A stretch of DNA of 64,000 bases from Amycolatopsis sp. NBC_01488. Its GTDB lineage: Bacteria; Actinomycetota; Actinomycetes; Mycobacteriales; Pseudonocardiaceae. Of this stretch, positions 33,996-42,136 are shown piece by piece. Made by a program: the position numbers and the translations under genes. The notes beneath the pieces are model-generated. The model was not told where the DNA came from, did not search any database, and worked only from the letters and a program-made list of their open reading frames with translations. Every line of letters starts with the position of its first letter. The stretch's first letter is position 1. The DNA lies in NCBI RefSeq assembly GCF_036227105.1, contig NZ_CP109434.1, positions 7,722,501 through 7,786,500 of the forward strand, read 5' to 3'.

Positions 33996-34481
33996 GCTGC
34001 GTGGCACGACACCGTCTTCTCAAAACCACGGCCCTGCGAACCAAGGGCTGTGCCCGCGAGTGTGGGCGTTGCTGCTCGCCACTCTCGGGCTCGAACCCGC
34101 CGACGGCATCGGCGATCCACCACGGCCGCCGGCCCGTCCCGCAGGCCCAGGCAGCCGAACCTCGGACCCGGCGAATGTGGTGACCTGAAGTCCACAGTGA
34201 ACACTGTGCGCCGGCGCACCCGGCAGTGCACTGTTCAGTCACCCCGTCGCAGAGGAACACCGCACCGGAGCGCTCCAGCGTGGGTGCCAGGCGCTCCCCA
34301 GGGGGCGCCGGAACCGCTACCACGTGCCCCCGCGGTGACGTGCCCGGAGCACAGTAGTACCGCGGTACTACGGGCGGCGCCGGATTCCCTCCTCCGGTAC
34401 CACGATCTCCCTCCCCGCCGTCCCTAGCGTTGGGCAGCGAACGGACCGGGCTGTCCGGTCCGGGATCTCAGGGGATGAGCG
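33996..34481. other. Intergenic region upstream of the ABC exporter operon
   Basis: 486 bases. Apart from the palindrome at 34354-34371 and the likely ABC promoter downstream of it, I see no gene. Short overlapping frames here lack ribosome-binding sites or family patterns. Confidence 0.4.
34354..34371. promoter_or_regulatory. 18-bp palindromic operator upstream of the ABC / two-component operon
   Basis: GTAGTACCGCGGTACTAC is a perfect palindrome about 110 bases upstream of the ABC ATPase start. A related half, CCGGTACCACGA, follows at about 34395. The position suits the NarL-type response regulator encoded at the end of the same cluster, giving autoregulation; inferred. Confidence 0.6.
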
Positions 34482-35420
34482 ATGATCGAGGCACACCAGC
34501 TGACGAAGCGATACGGGGAAAAGACCGCGGTGGACAGAGTGGACTTCACCGTCCGGCCGGGCACCGTCACCGGATTTCTCGGGCCCAACGGCGCGGGCAA
34601 GTCGACCACGATGCGGATGATCGTCGGGCTCGACGCGCCGACCAGTGGCTCGGTCCTGGTCAACGGCCGCCGCTATGCCGAGCACCGCGCGCCGCTGCAG
34701 GAAGTCGGGGTTCTGCTCGAGGCCAAGTCGGTGCATCCCGGCCGGTCGGCGTTCGACCACCTGCTCGCGCAGGCCCAGACCCACGGCATTCCCCGGCGGC
34801 GGGTGCACGAGGTGATCGAGCTGGCCGGGCTGCAGTCGGTCGCGAAGAAGCGCGCGGGGAACTTCTCGCTCGGGATGGGTCAGCGGCTGGGGATCGCCGC
34901 GGCCCTGCTGGGCGACCCGGCGACGGTCATCCTCGACGAGCCGGTCAACGGCCTGGACCCCGAGGGCGTCCTCTGGATCCGCACCCTGCTCACCGACCTC
35001 GCCGCCGACGGCCGGACCGTCTTCGTTTCCTCGCACCTCATGAGCGAGATGGCCCTCGTCGCCGAGCACCTCATCGTCGTCGGCCGGGGACGGCTGCTCG
35101 CCGACACCACCGTGCACGACCTCGTCCGGGACGCCGGCGGCGACACCGTGCACGTGGCCACGGACCAACCGGGCCGGCTGCGTGACCTCCTGGCCGGGCC
35201 GGGCGTCGAGATCGTCGGCCGCACGGGCTCCGAGGAACTCCAGGTGAGCGGCCTCTCGGCCCGCTCCATCGGGCGAAAGGCCGCCGAGCACGGCATCACC
35301 CTGTTCGAACTCTCCCCCCGGACCGTCTCCCTCGAGGACGCCTTCATGGACCTGACCCGCGACGCCGTCGAGTACCACGGCGCCACCACCGGCATCGACT
35401 CGCTCGGGAGCGCGGCATGA
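34482..35420 (+). CDS. ABC transporter ATP-binding protein (ABC-2 / DrrA type)
   Basis: 312 residues. Walker A GPNGAGKST (about 38-46), signature FSLGMGQRLG, Walker B VILDEPVNGLDPEG, and switch His in FVSSHLMSEM. The C-terminal 90 residues form the extra domain seen in antibiotic- or lantibiotic-exporter ATPases (LFELSPRTVSLEDAFMDLT). It energises the permease encoded next, whose ATG overlaps its stop by 4 bases. Start ATG 34482 after AGGGGATGAGCG. Confidence 0.95.
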   Translation: MIEAHQLTKRYGEKTAVDRVDFTVRPGTVTGFLGPNGAGKSTTMRMIVGLDAPTSGSVLVNGRRYAEHRAPLQEVGVLLEAKSVHPGRSAFDHLLAQAQTHGIPRRRVHEVIELAGLQSVAKKRAGNFSLGMGQRLGIAAALLGDPATVILDEPVNGLDPEGVLWIRTLLTDLAADGRTVFVSSHLMSEMALVAEHLIVVGRGRLLADTTVHDLVRDAGGDTVHVATDQPGRLRDLLAGPGVEIVGRTGSEELQVSGLSARSIGRKAAEHGITLFELSPRTVSLEDAFMDLTRDAVEYHGATTGIDSLGSAA

Positions 35421-36256
35421 GCACCCTGACGACGCCTGCGGCCCACACCGCCCGGGCTGCCCGCCCGGCCTACCGCGTGACCGGACGCCACGTCCTGCGC
35501 TCGGAGTGGACGAAACTCTGGTCACTGCGCTCCACCTGGATCACCCTCGGCCTCGGCCTGGTGTTCCTGGTGGCGTTCGGGCTGATCTCCGCCGCGCGGT
35601 ACCAGTCCAACATCAGCTCGGGCCAGCGTCTCGACCCGGACTTCGCCAACGCCACCGCACTCAGCCTGTCCCTCTTCGGCACGAACTTCGCGCAACTGGC
35701 GTTGGGCGTGCTCGGGGTGCTGGTCACCGCCGGTGAGTACTCCACCGGCATGATCCGCTCGACGCTGACCGGAGTTCCGCGCCGGCTGCCCGTGCTGTGG
35801 TCCAAGTCGGCGGTGTTCGGCGCCGTCGCGCTGCTCGTCGGCGTGGCCGGCGCGTTCCTCGCCTTCGTGTTCGGCAGCGCCATCGTGGCTGGGACACCCG
35901 CGGCGATGACCCTGTCGCAGGCGGGGGTCCTGCGCAGCCTGCTGGGCGCCGGTCTCTACCTGGGCCTGGTCGGCGTGATCGGCGTCGCGCTCGGGATGCT
36001 GCTGCGTTCGGTCGCCGGCGGTATCTCGGTCCTGGTCGGGGCGCTCATGCTGATCCCGGGCCTGGTCTCGCTGCTGCCGGCTTCGTGGCAGGGCAACATC
36101 AGCCCGTACCTGCCGAGCAATGCGGGCCAGTCGATGTTCGCACTGACCCACGACGCGACCAGCCTGTCGCCGACCGCCGGTCTGCTGGTCTTCCTGGGCT
36201 GGACCGTCCTGCTGCTGGGCGGAGCGGCCTACCGGCTGGCGAGGTCGGACGCTTGA
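35417..36256 (+). CDS. ABC-2 type transporter permease
   Basis: 279 residues. After a cytoplasmic start with LRSEWTKLWSLRSTWITLGL, a phrase typical of actinobacterial ABC-2 permeases, there are six predicted membrane helices (about 42-62, 92-112, 125-155, 170-192, 196-215, 245-268). VTAGEYSTGMIRSTLTGVPR is the usual conserved intracellular segment. Likely exporter of a lipid, peptide or drug together with the ATPase upstream. A terminator follows directly after it. Confidence 0.93.
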   Translation: MSTLTTPAAHTARAARPAYRVTGRHVLRSEWTKLWSLRSTWITLGLGLVFLVAFGLISAARYQSNISSGQRLDPDFANATALSLSLFGTNFAQLALGVLGVLVTAGEYSTGMIRSTLTGVPRRLPVLWSKSAVFGAVALLVGVAGAFLAFVFGSAIVAGTPAAMTLSQAGVLRSLLGAGLYLGLVGVIGVALGMLLRSVAGGISVLVGALMLIPGLVSLLPASWQGNISPYLPSNAGQSMFALTHDATSLSPTAGLLVFLGWTVLLLGGAAYRLARSDA

Positions 36257-36264
36257 GCAAGGCT

Positions 36265-36302
36265 CCGCCGGTGCGGCACCCGGGTGCCGCACCGGCGGTT
36301 TT
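36265..36302 (+). terminator. Intrinsic terminator between ABC permease and histidine kinase
   Basis: A 34-base perfect inverted repeat, CCGCCGGTGCGGCACCC and its complement GGGTGCCGCACCGGCGG, is followed by TTTT (36299-36302). It is a classical terminator eight bases after the permease stop. It lies only 25 bases before the kinase start, so most transcripts should end before the two-component genes. Confidence 0.8.
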
Positions 36303-36327
36303 CCGCGACGATGGGCAGGTGAGGCAC

Positions 36328-37644
36328 GTGCGCAGCGACGACCAGGTGGGCCACCCGCCTTCGTCGTGGACCGCTCCCCTGCCGGCGCACCCGCTGGTCA
36401 CCCGGCTGACGCGGCTCGGCCAGCGGGTCCGGCAGGCGGACCGACGTCGCCCGTGGGTGCTGGACCTGGCCGTCGTCGCCGCGCTGTTCGCGATGCTTTG
36501 CCTGCCGGATCTGGTTCCGCACCACGAAGACCGCGGCCCGGAGGAACTTCTCGTCACCTTCACGCACTTGCCGCCGGTGGGCACCCTGGCGCTGCAGGCC
36601 GGCCTGGTGCTGCCCCTGCTGTGGCGGCGGCGGGCACCGTCGGTGGCGCTGGCCCTGACCGCGGCGGCATTTCTGGTCCAGTGGTCGCTCGGGGTCTTCC
36701 TGCGCGCCGACGTCGCGCTGCTCGTGGCGCTCTACAGCGTGACCCTGCACGGGCGCCTGCGGCACCTGCCGTGGGCCTGCGCGGCCGAGGTCGCGCTCCT
36801 GATTCCCGTGGCCGCCCGGGTTTCCGGGTTCGTGTCCTTCTGGGAGGCCCTGTTCTTCCTGCTGACGGCGGTCACCGCCGCCGTCGCGCTGGGGCTGGCC
36901 GTGCGGATCCGCCGGGCCCAGCTCGCGAGCCTGCGCGACCGCGCGGCCCAGCTGGAGATCGAACGCGACCAGCGCAGCCGGCTGGCGGCCGCCACCGAGC
37001 GCGTCCGGGTGGCCCGCGAGATGCACGACATCGTCGGCCACAACCTGTCGGTCATCATCACGCTGGCCGACGGCGGCGCCTACGCGGCCGACGTCGCCCC
37101 GGAGCGCAGCAAGGAAGCGCTCCGGCTGGTCGGCGACGCCGGTCGTCAGGCACTGGGCGAGCTGCGGCGCATGCTGGGCGTCCTGCGCGAGAAGGCGGAC
37201 GTACCCGAGCTGGATCCCCAGCCGGGAATCGCCGACCTCGACGCCCTGTGCGCGCGGATCCGCGCGGCCGGCCCGGAGGTGGTCTACCGGTCCGCCGGCG
37301 AACTGGACACGCTCGACCGGGGCGTGCAGCTGATGGCGTACCGCATCGTCCAGGAAGCACTCACCAACACGCTCAACCACGCCGGCCCCCGCACCCGGAT
37401 CGACGTCCAGGTCGCCGCCGACGGCGTGGAGCTGCGCATCCGCGTCCGGGACAGCGGGCGCGGTGACGGCCCGCCGCAAGCCCTCGACCCGTCGGACAAG
37501 GGAAACGGGCTGGCGGGGATGCGGGAGCGTGCCGCCCTGTACGGCGGGACGGTCGACGCGGGCCCCACGCCCGGCGGCGGGTGGGCCGTGCAGGCCGTTC
37601 TCGACGTCGCGCCGCTGCCCGGTGCACCTGGCGGGACACCGTGA
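36328..37644 (+). CDS. Two-component sensor histidine kinase (HisKA_3 / NarX-DesK-like)
   Basis: 438 residues. About five membrane helices span residues 45-190 (LDLAVVAALFAMLCLPDLV and others). The dimerisation box RVRVAREMHDIVGHNLSVII carries the phospho-His. The ATPase domain has the N-box VQEALTNTLNHA and G-boxes VRDSGRGD and GNGLAGMRERAALYGG. The start is uncertain: GTG 36328 is preceded by AGGTGAGG and preferred over GTG 36319. It partners the response regulator whose GTG overlaps its stop. The upstream ABC exporter is the probable target, but a strong terminator separates them. Confidence 0.92.
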   Translation: MRSDDQVGHPPSSWTAPLPAHPLVTRLTRLGQRVRQADRRRPWVLDLAVVAALFAMLCLPDLVPHHEDRGPEELLVTFTHLPPVGTLALQAGLVLPLLWRRRAPSVALALTAAAFLVQWSLGVFLRADVALLVALYSVTLHGRLRHLPWACAAEVALLIPVAARVSGFVSFWEALFFLLTAVTAAVALGLAVRIRRAQLASLRDRAAQLEIERDQRSRLAAATERVRVAREMHDIVGHNLSVIITLADGGAYAADVAPERSKEALRLVGDAGRQALGELRRMLGVLREKADVPELDPQPGIADLDALCARIRAAGPEVVYRSAGELDTLDRGVQLMAYRIVQEALTNTLNHAGPRTRIDVQVAADGVELRIRVRDSGRGDGPPQALDPSDKGNGLAGMRERAALYGGTVDAGPTPGGGWAVQAVLDVAPLPGAPGGTP

Positions 37645-38318
37645 CGACCATCCTCATCGCCGACGACCAGCCGTTGCAGCGCTTCGGTTTCCGGATGCTG
37701 CTGGATGCGACGCCGGACACCGAAGTCGTCGGCGAAGCGGCCCACGGCGCGGAAGCCGTACGCCGGACCGCGGAGCTGCGGCCCGACGTCGTCCTCATGG
37801 ACATCCGCATGCCCGGCATGGACGGCATCGAAGCCACCCGCCGGATCCTCGCCACCGGCGGCCGGTCCCGCGTCCTCGTCATGACCACCTTCGACATGGA
37901 CGAATACGCCTACGCCGCCCTCCGCGCGGGAGCCAGCGGATTCCTCCTCAAAGACGCCCACCCCGAAGAACTGCTCGCCGGCATCCGGGCCGTCGCCGGC
38001 GGCGACGCCGTCATCGCCCCCGCCCTGACCCGCCGGCTGCTCGACACCTACGGCCACCGGCTCCCCGACGCCGGAGCCACGCCGACGCCACCCGCCGATC
38101 CTCGCTGGCAGTCCCTGACCGCCCGGGAACAGGACATCCTGGTCGCGATCGGGCAAGGATGCACCAACGGAGAAATCGCCGAGCGCCTCGTGCTGTCCGA
38201 ATCGACGGTCAAGACCCACGTCGGCCGGGTGCTCGCGAAGGTGGGGGCCCGCGACCGCATCCAGGCGGTCATCCTCGCCTACGACCTCGGCCTGACCCAA
38301 CCGAACCCGCCCGCCTGA
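37641..38318 (+). CDS. NarL/LuxR-type response regulator
   Basis: 225 residues. Receiver domain at 1-120 with acidic pair DDQ, phospho-Asp in VVLMDIRMPGMDG, Thr in MTTFD and Lys in LKDAHPEE. C-terminal LuxR HTH at about 155-215: LTAREQDILVAIGQGCTNGE, LVLSESTVKTHVGRVLAKVG. The GTG start overlaps the kinase stop (GTGA). It probably binds the palindrome at 34354 in front of the ABC genes. Confidence 0.95.
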   Translation: MTTILIADDQPLQRFGFRMLLDATPDTEVVGEAAHGAEAVRRTAELRPDVVLMDIRMPGMDGIEATRRILATGGRSRVLVMTTFDMDEYAYAALRAGASGFLLKDAHPEELLAGIRAVAGGDAVIAPALTRRLLDTYGHRLPDAGATPTPPADPRWQSLTAREQDILVAIGQGCTNGEIAERLVLSESTVKTHVGRVLAKVGARDRIQAVILAYDLGLTQPNPPA

Positions 38319-38360
38319 GCTGGTCCCGACGCCACGTCTCGATGGCGAAGTGTCCTCCAC

Positions 38361-38475
38361 CGCTCGGGACTCGGGCCGGCCATCGTCGACCAGGTGCTCA
38401 CCCAGCACGGCGGCCGCGCCGAGGCCGGCCGGGCCGACACCGGGGCGCGCGGTTCGATCTCCTCCCGCCGGCCGC
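38361..38475 (+). pseudogene. C-terminal remnant of a histidine kinase
   Basis: In the 220-base gap after the response regulator, one frame reads RSGLGPAIVDQVLTQHGGRA, then EAGRADTGARGS. This corresponds to the G2 box and end of an OmpR-partner type histidine kinase (GLGLAIV...HGG...E). No upstream part is present. The region 38476-38530 has spaced TTCATC / TCTCAT-like elements that could be an OmpR-type site for the next gene; weak. Confidence 0.5.
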
Positions 38476-38538
38476 TTCTTAACGAAACCGCGCGTGATCT
38501 TCATCGAACTCTCATGGACGGGCACCACCGTCTGAAGG

Positions 38539-39162
38539 GTGACTCAACGGTCCGCGCTCTCGCCCAGTCCGCTGGCGACCCTGACGCTGGTGATGGCCGC
38601 CGTCGCCCAGGCCATCATCGCCGGGCTGACCCTCGGTTTCGCCGGCAACGTCAGCCCCTGGCACGACCCGGTCAGCGACTACGCCTGGCACCGCGGCGGC
38701 CGGTTCCTGTTCGCGGTGGCCGTCGTGCTCCTGCTCGCGGCCGCCGCGGCGCTGGCGGCCGCCGCCCACCTCGCCGCGCTGCCCCGGACGCCCCTCGTGA
38801 GCGCCCTGTTCCTGCTCTGGACGGCCGGGCTCGTCGTGGTCCTGCTGTTCCGCAGCAACTTCAGCGCCGCGGACGCGACGGCGTCCGGGGAGATCCACCG
38901 CGCCGGCGGGGCCGTGCTGTTCGCCAGTCTCCCGCTGGCCGCGTGGGCGCTGAGCACGCGGCTGCGGACCGACACGCGCTGGCTCGCCGCAGCGGCCACC
39001 CTCCGGCGTGGGGCGGTCGCGGGAGTCGTGACGGCGGCGGCGTTCGGCCTGGCGCAGGTCGTCGGCTGGCTCCCGGCCGGCCTGCTCGAACGCGTCGCCC
39101 TCCTGGCCGAGTTCCTGATCATCGCCACCATGGCGACCGCCCTGCGGCGGGCCGTCCGATGA
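38539..39162 (+). CDS. DUF998 family membrane protein
   Basis: 207 residues, six predicted membrane helices. The DUF998 pattern is visible in the NVSPWHDPVSDYAWHRGGRF segment (conserved D-P-x-S-D-Y after helix 1) and the later GEIHRAGGAVLFASLPLAAW. Function of the family is unknown. GTG start at 38539, with a short GAAGG upstream. Its stop overlaps the ATG of the next gene (ATGA), so it is coupled with the membrane protein/glycosyltransferase gene. Confidence 0.82.
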   Translation: MTQRSALSPSPLATLTLVMAAVAQAIIAGLTLGFAGNVSPWHDPVSDYAWHRGGRFLFAVAVVLLLAAAAALAAAAHLAALPRTPLVSALFLLWTAGLVVVLLFRSNFSAADATASGEIHRAGGAVLFASLPLAAWALSTRLRTDTRWLAAAATLRRGAVAGVVTAAAFGLAQVVGWLPAGLLERVALLAEFLIIATMATALRRAVR

Positions 39163-41165
39163 CCGCCATCGCCATCGCCTGCGCCCTGCTCGCCGCGGTT
39201 CTCTTCGCGGCGGCGGCCACCCGGCAGCACGACGAGGTCGCCGGCCTGGCCGTCGACGGCACGCCCCGGCTGCGCACCCTCGCCCGGCTGCTGCGGTCGC
39301 GCGGGTGGTGGGCCGGGACGTCGCTGGCCACCGGCGGGAGCCTGCTGCACGTCGTCGCCCTGTCCCTGGCCCCGCTTCCCGTCGTCCAGCCGCTGGGCGT
39401 GTTCAGCCTGGTCCTCACGGTCGTCTTCGCCCGCCGCGCCCGCAACCGCCGGGTCCTCGGCGCCGTGGTCCTGGTCCTGCTCGGTGTCGCCGGTTTCGTG
39501 ACGCTCGCGGCGTCCGCCACCACGGACATGCCGATCGGCTCGGGAACGGCCGAGTCGGTCGCGGTGGCCGGGTTCGCGCTGGCCGCGGTCGTCTGGTTCA
39601 TCCGGGCGAGCTGTGCCGTGCTGGCCGGGGCGGCGGCCGTCCTCTTCGGACTCGGCTCGGCGGTCGTGCACGCCGCCGTCACCCAGCCGCTCGCGGCCGC
39701 CGTCCTGCTGGGCGCGCAGGCCCTGCTCCTGCTGGGTGCCGGTGGGGTGGTCCTGCACCGCGCGTACGCCGCCGGGCACACCGCCGTCGTCGTCGGCACC
39801 ACGACCGTGCTCGACCCGCTGACCGCCGTCGCCGTGGCCGCCCTGGCCTACGGCGAAGCGCCACACCTCACCACGACCACCGCGGTCCTCGCGGCCGCGG
39901 CCGCCTTCGTCGCTCTCGCCGGCGTGCGCGTGCTCGCCGGTGCCCTTCCGCACAACCCGTCCCGAGCCAAGGAGAACTCCGTGCCCGAGCACCCGTCCGG
40001 CCTTCGCGTCCTGATCGGCGCCGACACCTTCCCGCCCAACGTCAACGGCGCGTCGTTCTTCGCCGAACGGCTGGCCCGGGGCCTCGCCCAGCGCGGACAC
40101 GAGGTCCACGTCGCCTGCCCGTCCGCCGACGGTCCGTCGCACACCGAGGAGCGCGACGGCTACACCGTGCACCGGATCCGGTCCCGGGCCATCCCGTTCC
40201 ACGGCGACTACCGGTTCTGCACCCCGGGCGGCGCCCGCACGGAGGTCGGGCCGCTCCTGGACCGGCTGCGCCCCGACGTCGTCCACGTCCAAGCCCACTT
40301 CGGAGTCGGCCGCGCCCTCCTCGAAGCGGCCGCCGAACGCGGGCTCCCCGGCATGGCCACGAACCACTTCATGCCGGACAACCTGCTCGGCTACACACCC
40401 TTCCCTCGGAGGGTGAAGGACTCGATCGCCCGCTGGGCCTGGCGAGACCTACTCCGCGTCTACCGCGACGCGCGCATCGTCACCACGCCCACCCCGCGGG
40501 CCGCCGAAGTCCTCGCCGGGATCGGGCTCGACCGGCCGGTCCAGGTCGTCTCCTGCGGCATCGATCTCGCCCACTACGCCGCGCCCGCGCGGCCGGCCGG
40601 GGAACCGATGTCGGTCTTGTTCGTCGGCCGCCTGGACGCGGAGAAGAACATCGACCAGCTGCTGCGCGCCCTCGCCCCGCTGCCGCACGTCCGCGCGGAC
40701 CTCGTCGGCGACGGCACCCGCCGTCACGACCTCGAGACGCTCGCCACCGAACTGGGTATCACCGATCGCGTGACCTTCCACGGCTTCGTTCCCGACGCCG
40801 AGCTCGTCCACCGGTACGCCGAGGCCGACGTGTTCTGCATGCCCGGCACGGCCGAGCTGCAGAGCCTCGCCACGATGGAGGCGATGGCCGCCGGCCTGCC
40901 CGTGATCGCCGCCGACGCGCTCGCCCTCCCGCACCTCGTGCACCACGGCACCAACGGCTACCTGTTCGAGCCGGGCGCGATCACCAGCATTTCCCGGTGG
41001 ATTGCCGAGCTGGCCGCGGATCCCGACACTCGTGCCAGGATGGGCGCGAAGTCCCGGGCCATCGTCGCCCGCCACGACATCGACGAAGCGCTGGGCACTT
41101 TCGAAGCCCAGTACCGGATCCTGCTCGGCCTGCCCGCGCCGACCATGATCGCCCAAACCGCGTAG
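39159..41165 (+). CDS. Multi-pass membrane protein (DMT-like) in frame with a GT4 glycosyltransferase
   Basis: One open frame of 668 residues. Residues 1-268 carry about nine membrane helices of the drug/metabolite-transporter style (ATRQHDEVAGLAVDGTPRLR loop, VVGTTTVLDPLTAVAVAALA). Residues 280-668 are a GT4 glycosyltransferase: VLIGADTFPPNVNGASFFAE, DVVHVQAHFGVGRALLEAAA, SVLFVGRLDAEKNIDQLLRA, and GTAELQSLATMEAMAAGLPV with the E-x7-E-like donor site, as in PimB/MgtA-type mannosyltransferases. An internal GTG at 39981 (residue 275) is preceded by AAGGAG, so the glycosyltransferase may also be made separately. No stop codon separates the halves. Coupled to the DUF998 gene. Confidence 0.85.
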   Translation: MTAIAIACALLAAVLFAAAATRQHDEVAGLAVDGTPRLRTLARLLRSRGWWAGTSLATGGSLLHVVALSLAPLPVVQPLGVFSLVLTVVFARRARNRRVLGAVVLVLLGVAGFVTLAASATTDMPIGSGTAESVAVAGFALAAVVWFIRASCAVLAGAAAVLFGLGSAVVHAAVTQPLAAAVLLGAQALLLLGAGGVVLHRAYAAGHTAVVVGTTTVLDPLTAVAVAALAYGEAPHLTTTTAVLAAAAAFVALAGVRVLAGALPHNPSRAKENSVPEHPSGLRVLIGADTFPPNVNGASFFAERLARGLAQRGHEVHVACPSADGPSHTEERDGYTVHRIRSRAIPFHGDYRFCTPGGARTEVGPLLDRLRPDVVHVQAHFGVGRALLEAAAERGLPGMATNHFMPDNLLGYTPFPRRVKDSIARWAWRDLLRVYRDARIVTTPTPRAAEVLAGIGLDRPVQVVSCGIDLAHYAAPARPAGEPMSVLFVGRLDAEKNIDQLLRALAPLPHVRADLVGDGTRRHDLETLATELGITDRVTFHGFVPDAELVHRYAEADVFCMPGTAELQSLATMEAMAAGLPVIAADALALPHLVHHGTNGYLFEPGAITSISRWIAELAADPDTRARMGAKSRAIVARHDIDEALGTFEAQYRILLGLPAPTMIAQTA

Positions 41166-41420
41166 CCCGGCAGGGACGGGCAGGCGCTCGATCAACCTCG
41201 GTTGGCCGGGCGCTTGTCCGTTCCACCGGAAGAAGTACCCGAGCACCGCGGCGATCGCGCCGAGCTGGGCCAGTGACAGCGCCATCTGTTCGCGCGCCGC
41301 CGGCGTGTCCCGGCCGGGCGTACCATCCGAGCATCGCCGACGAGTCGGTCGCGGAGTCCGACAGCGGCACTGCCGGAGCAGGAAGCGGGAATCGACGGAA
41401 CAACCGTGAAAGGTGACGTC
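41166..41420. other. Short intergenic gap with a possible membrane-protein fragment
   Basis: Minus strand at about 41215-41290 reads MALSLAQLGAIAAVLGYFFR, a plausible amphipathic or membrane segment, but with no supported start, extension or homologue. Otherwise nothing. Confidence 0.25.
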
Positions 41421-41831
41421 GTGGACGTGCAGTTCATCACCAGCGTTGCCGTCATCACCGCTGACCCGAACGTCAGCCGCAGGTTGTACGTCGACGCGCT
41501 TGGCTTGGCGCTGACCGCAGAAGGTGACGGCTACCTGCACAGCGAAAACATCGAAGGGTGCAAGTCCTTCGGGATCTGGCCCCTGACTCAGGCCGCGCAG
41601 GCGTGCTTCGGCACGCCTACCTGGCCAGTGGAGCGGCCGGTGCCACAAACGAGCATAGAGTTCGAGGTCGCCGACGCCGAGACCGTCCAGGTTGCAGCGG
41701 ACGAGTTGAGGGAGAAGGGCTACACGCTGCTTCACGACGCACGTACCGAGCCGTGGGGACAGACCGTCGCTCGACTGCAGTCCAGCGAGGGTGCCATCAT
41801 CGGCATCTCTTACGTGCCCTCGATGCATTAG
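41421..41831 (+). CDS. VOC (glyoxalase/bleomycin-resistance fold) family protein
   Basis: 136 residues, two beta-alpha-beta-beta-beta halves: VQFITSVAVITADPNVSRRL, YVDALGLALTAEGDGYLHSE, and SIEFEVADAETVQVAADELR, EKGYTLLHDARTEPWGQTVA. A single metal-type Glu/His set is not obvious, so it may be a binding protein rather than an enzyme. GTG 41421 is favoured because AAGGTG stands six bases upstream; GTG 41406 is the alternative. Codon use is a little less GC-rich than in its neighbours. Confidence 0.82.
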   Translation: MDVQFITSVAVITADPNVSRRLYVDALGLALTAEGDGYLHSENIEGCKSFGIWPLTQAAQACFGTPTWPVERPVPQTSIEFEVADAETVQVAADELREKGYTLLHDARTEPWGQTVARLQSSEGAIIGISYVPSMH

Positions 41832-42092
41832 CAACGAGAAAGAACGTTCCTGAGACCGAATCCGCTGCCGGCACGATAGTCGAGCGCTTCTTTGCCCCAC
41901 CCGTGGGGCGAATGCGCCGCTGCACGGGCCGGAGAAAGTGTCGCAGCGCGGTCGTCTCCGCGGTGAACCGCCCTCGCGCCGGCGAGGCTCAGGCCGCGTG
42001 GCCGACCGGGCCACCGTCCCCGAGTCACCGGCCGGCCGGACACGCCCTTGACGCCACGTCCACGCCCATCGGAGGTCGCGGGGGTCCGACGG
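41832..42092. other. Intergenic region
   Basis: About 260 bases between the VOC gene and the ricin-lectin gene's terminator; no gene or site supported. Confidence 0.4.
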
Positions 42093-42125
42093 CGATGGGG
42101 CCTTCCCAGCGGGAAGACCCCATCG
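42093..42125 (-). terminator. Terminator after the ricin-lectin gene
   Basis: CGATGGGG and CTTCCC pair with GGGAAG and CCCCATCG around AGC, with one unpaired base on each side. It lies 12 bases after the stop codon on the minus strand. Confidence 0.65.
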
Positions 42126-42136
42126 CTGCTTCGGCC

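Noticed and set aside
34378..34394. CGCCGGATTCC resembling the left arm of the five-copy palindrome
   Set aside because: The right arm does not match and it lies beside a different, perfect palindrome.
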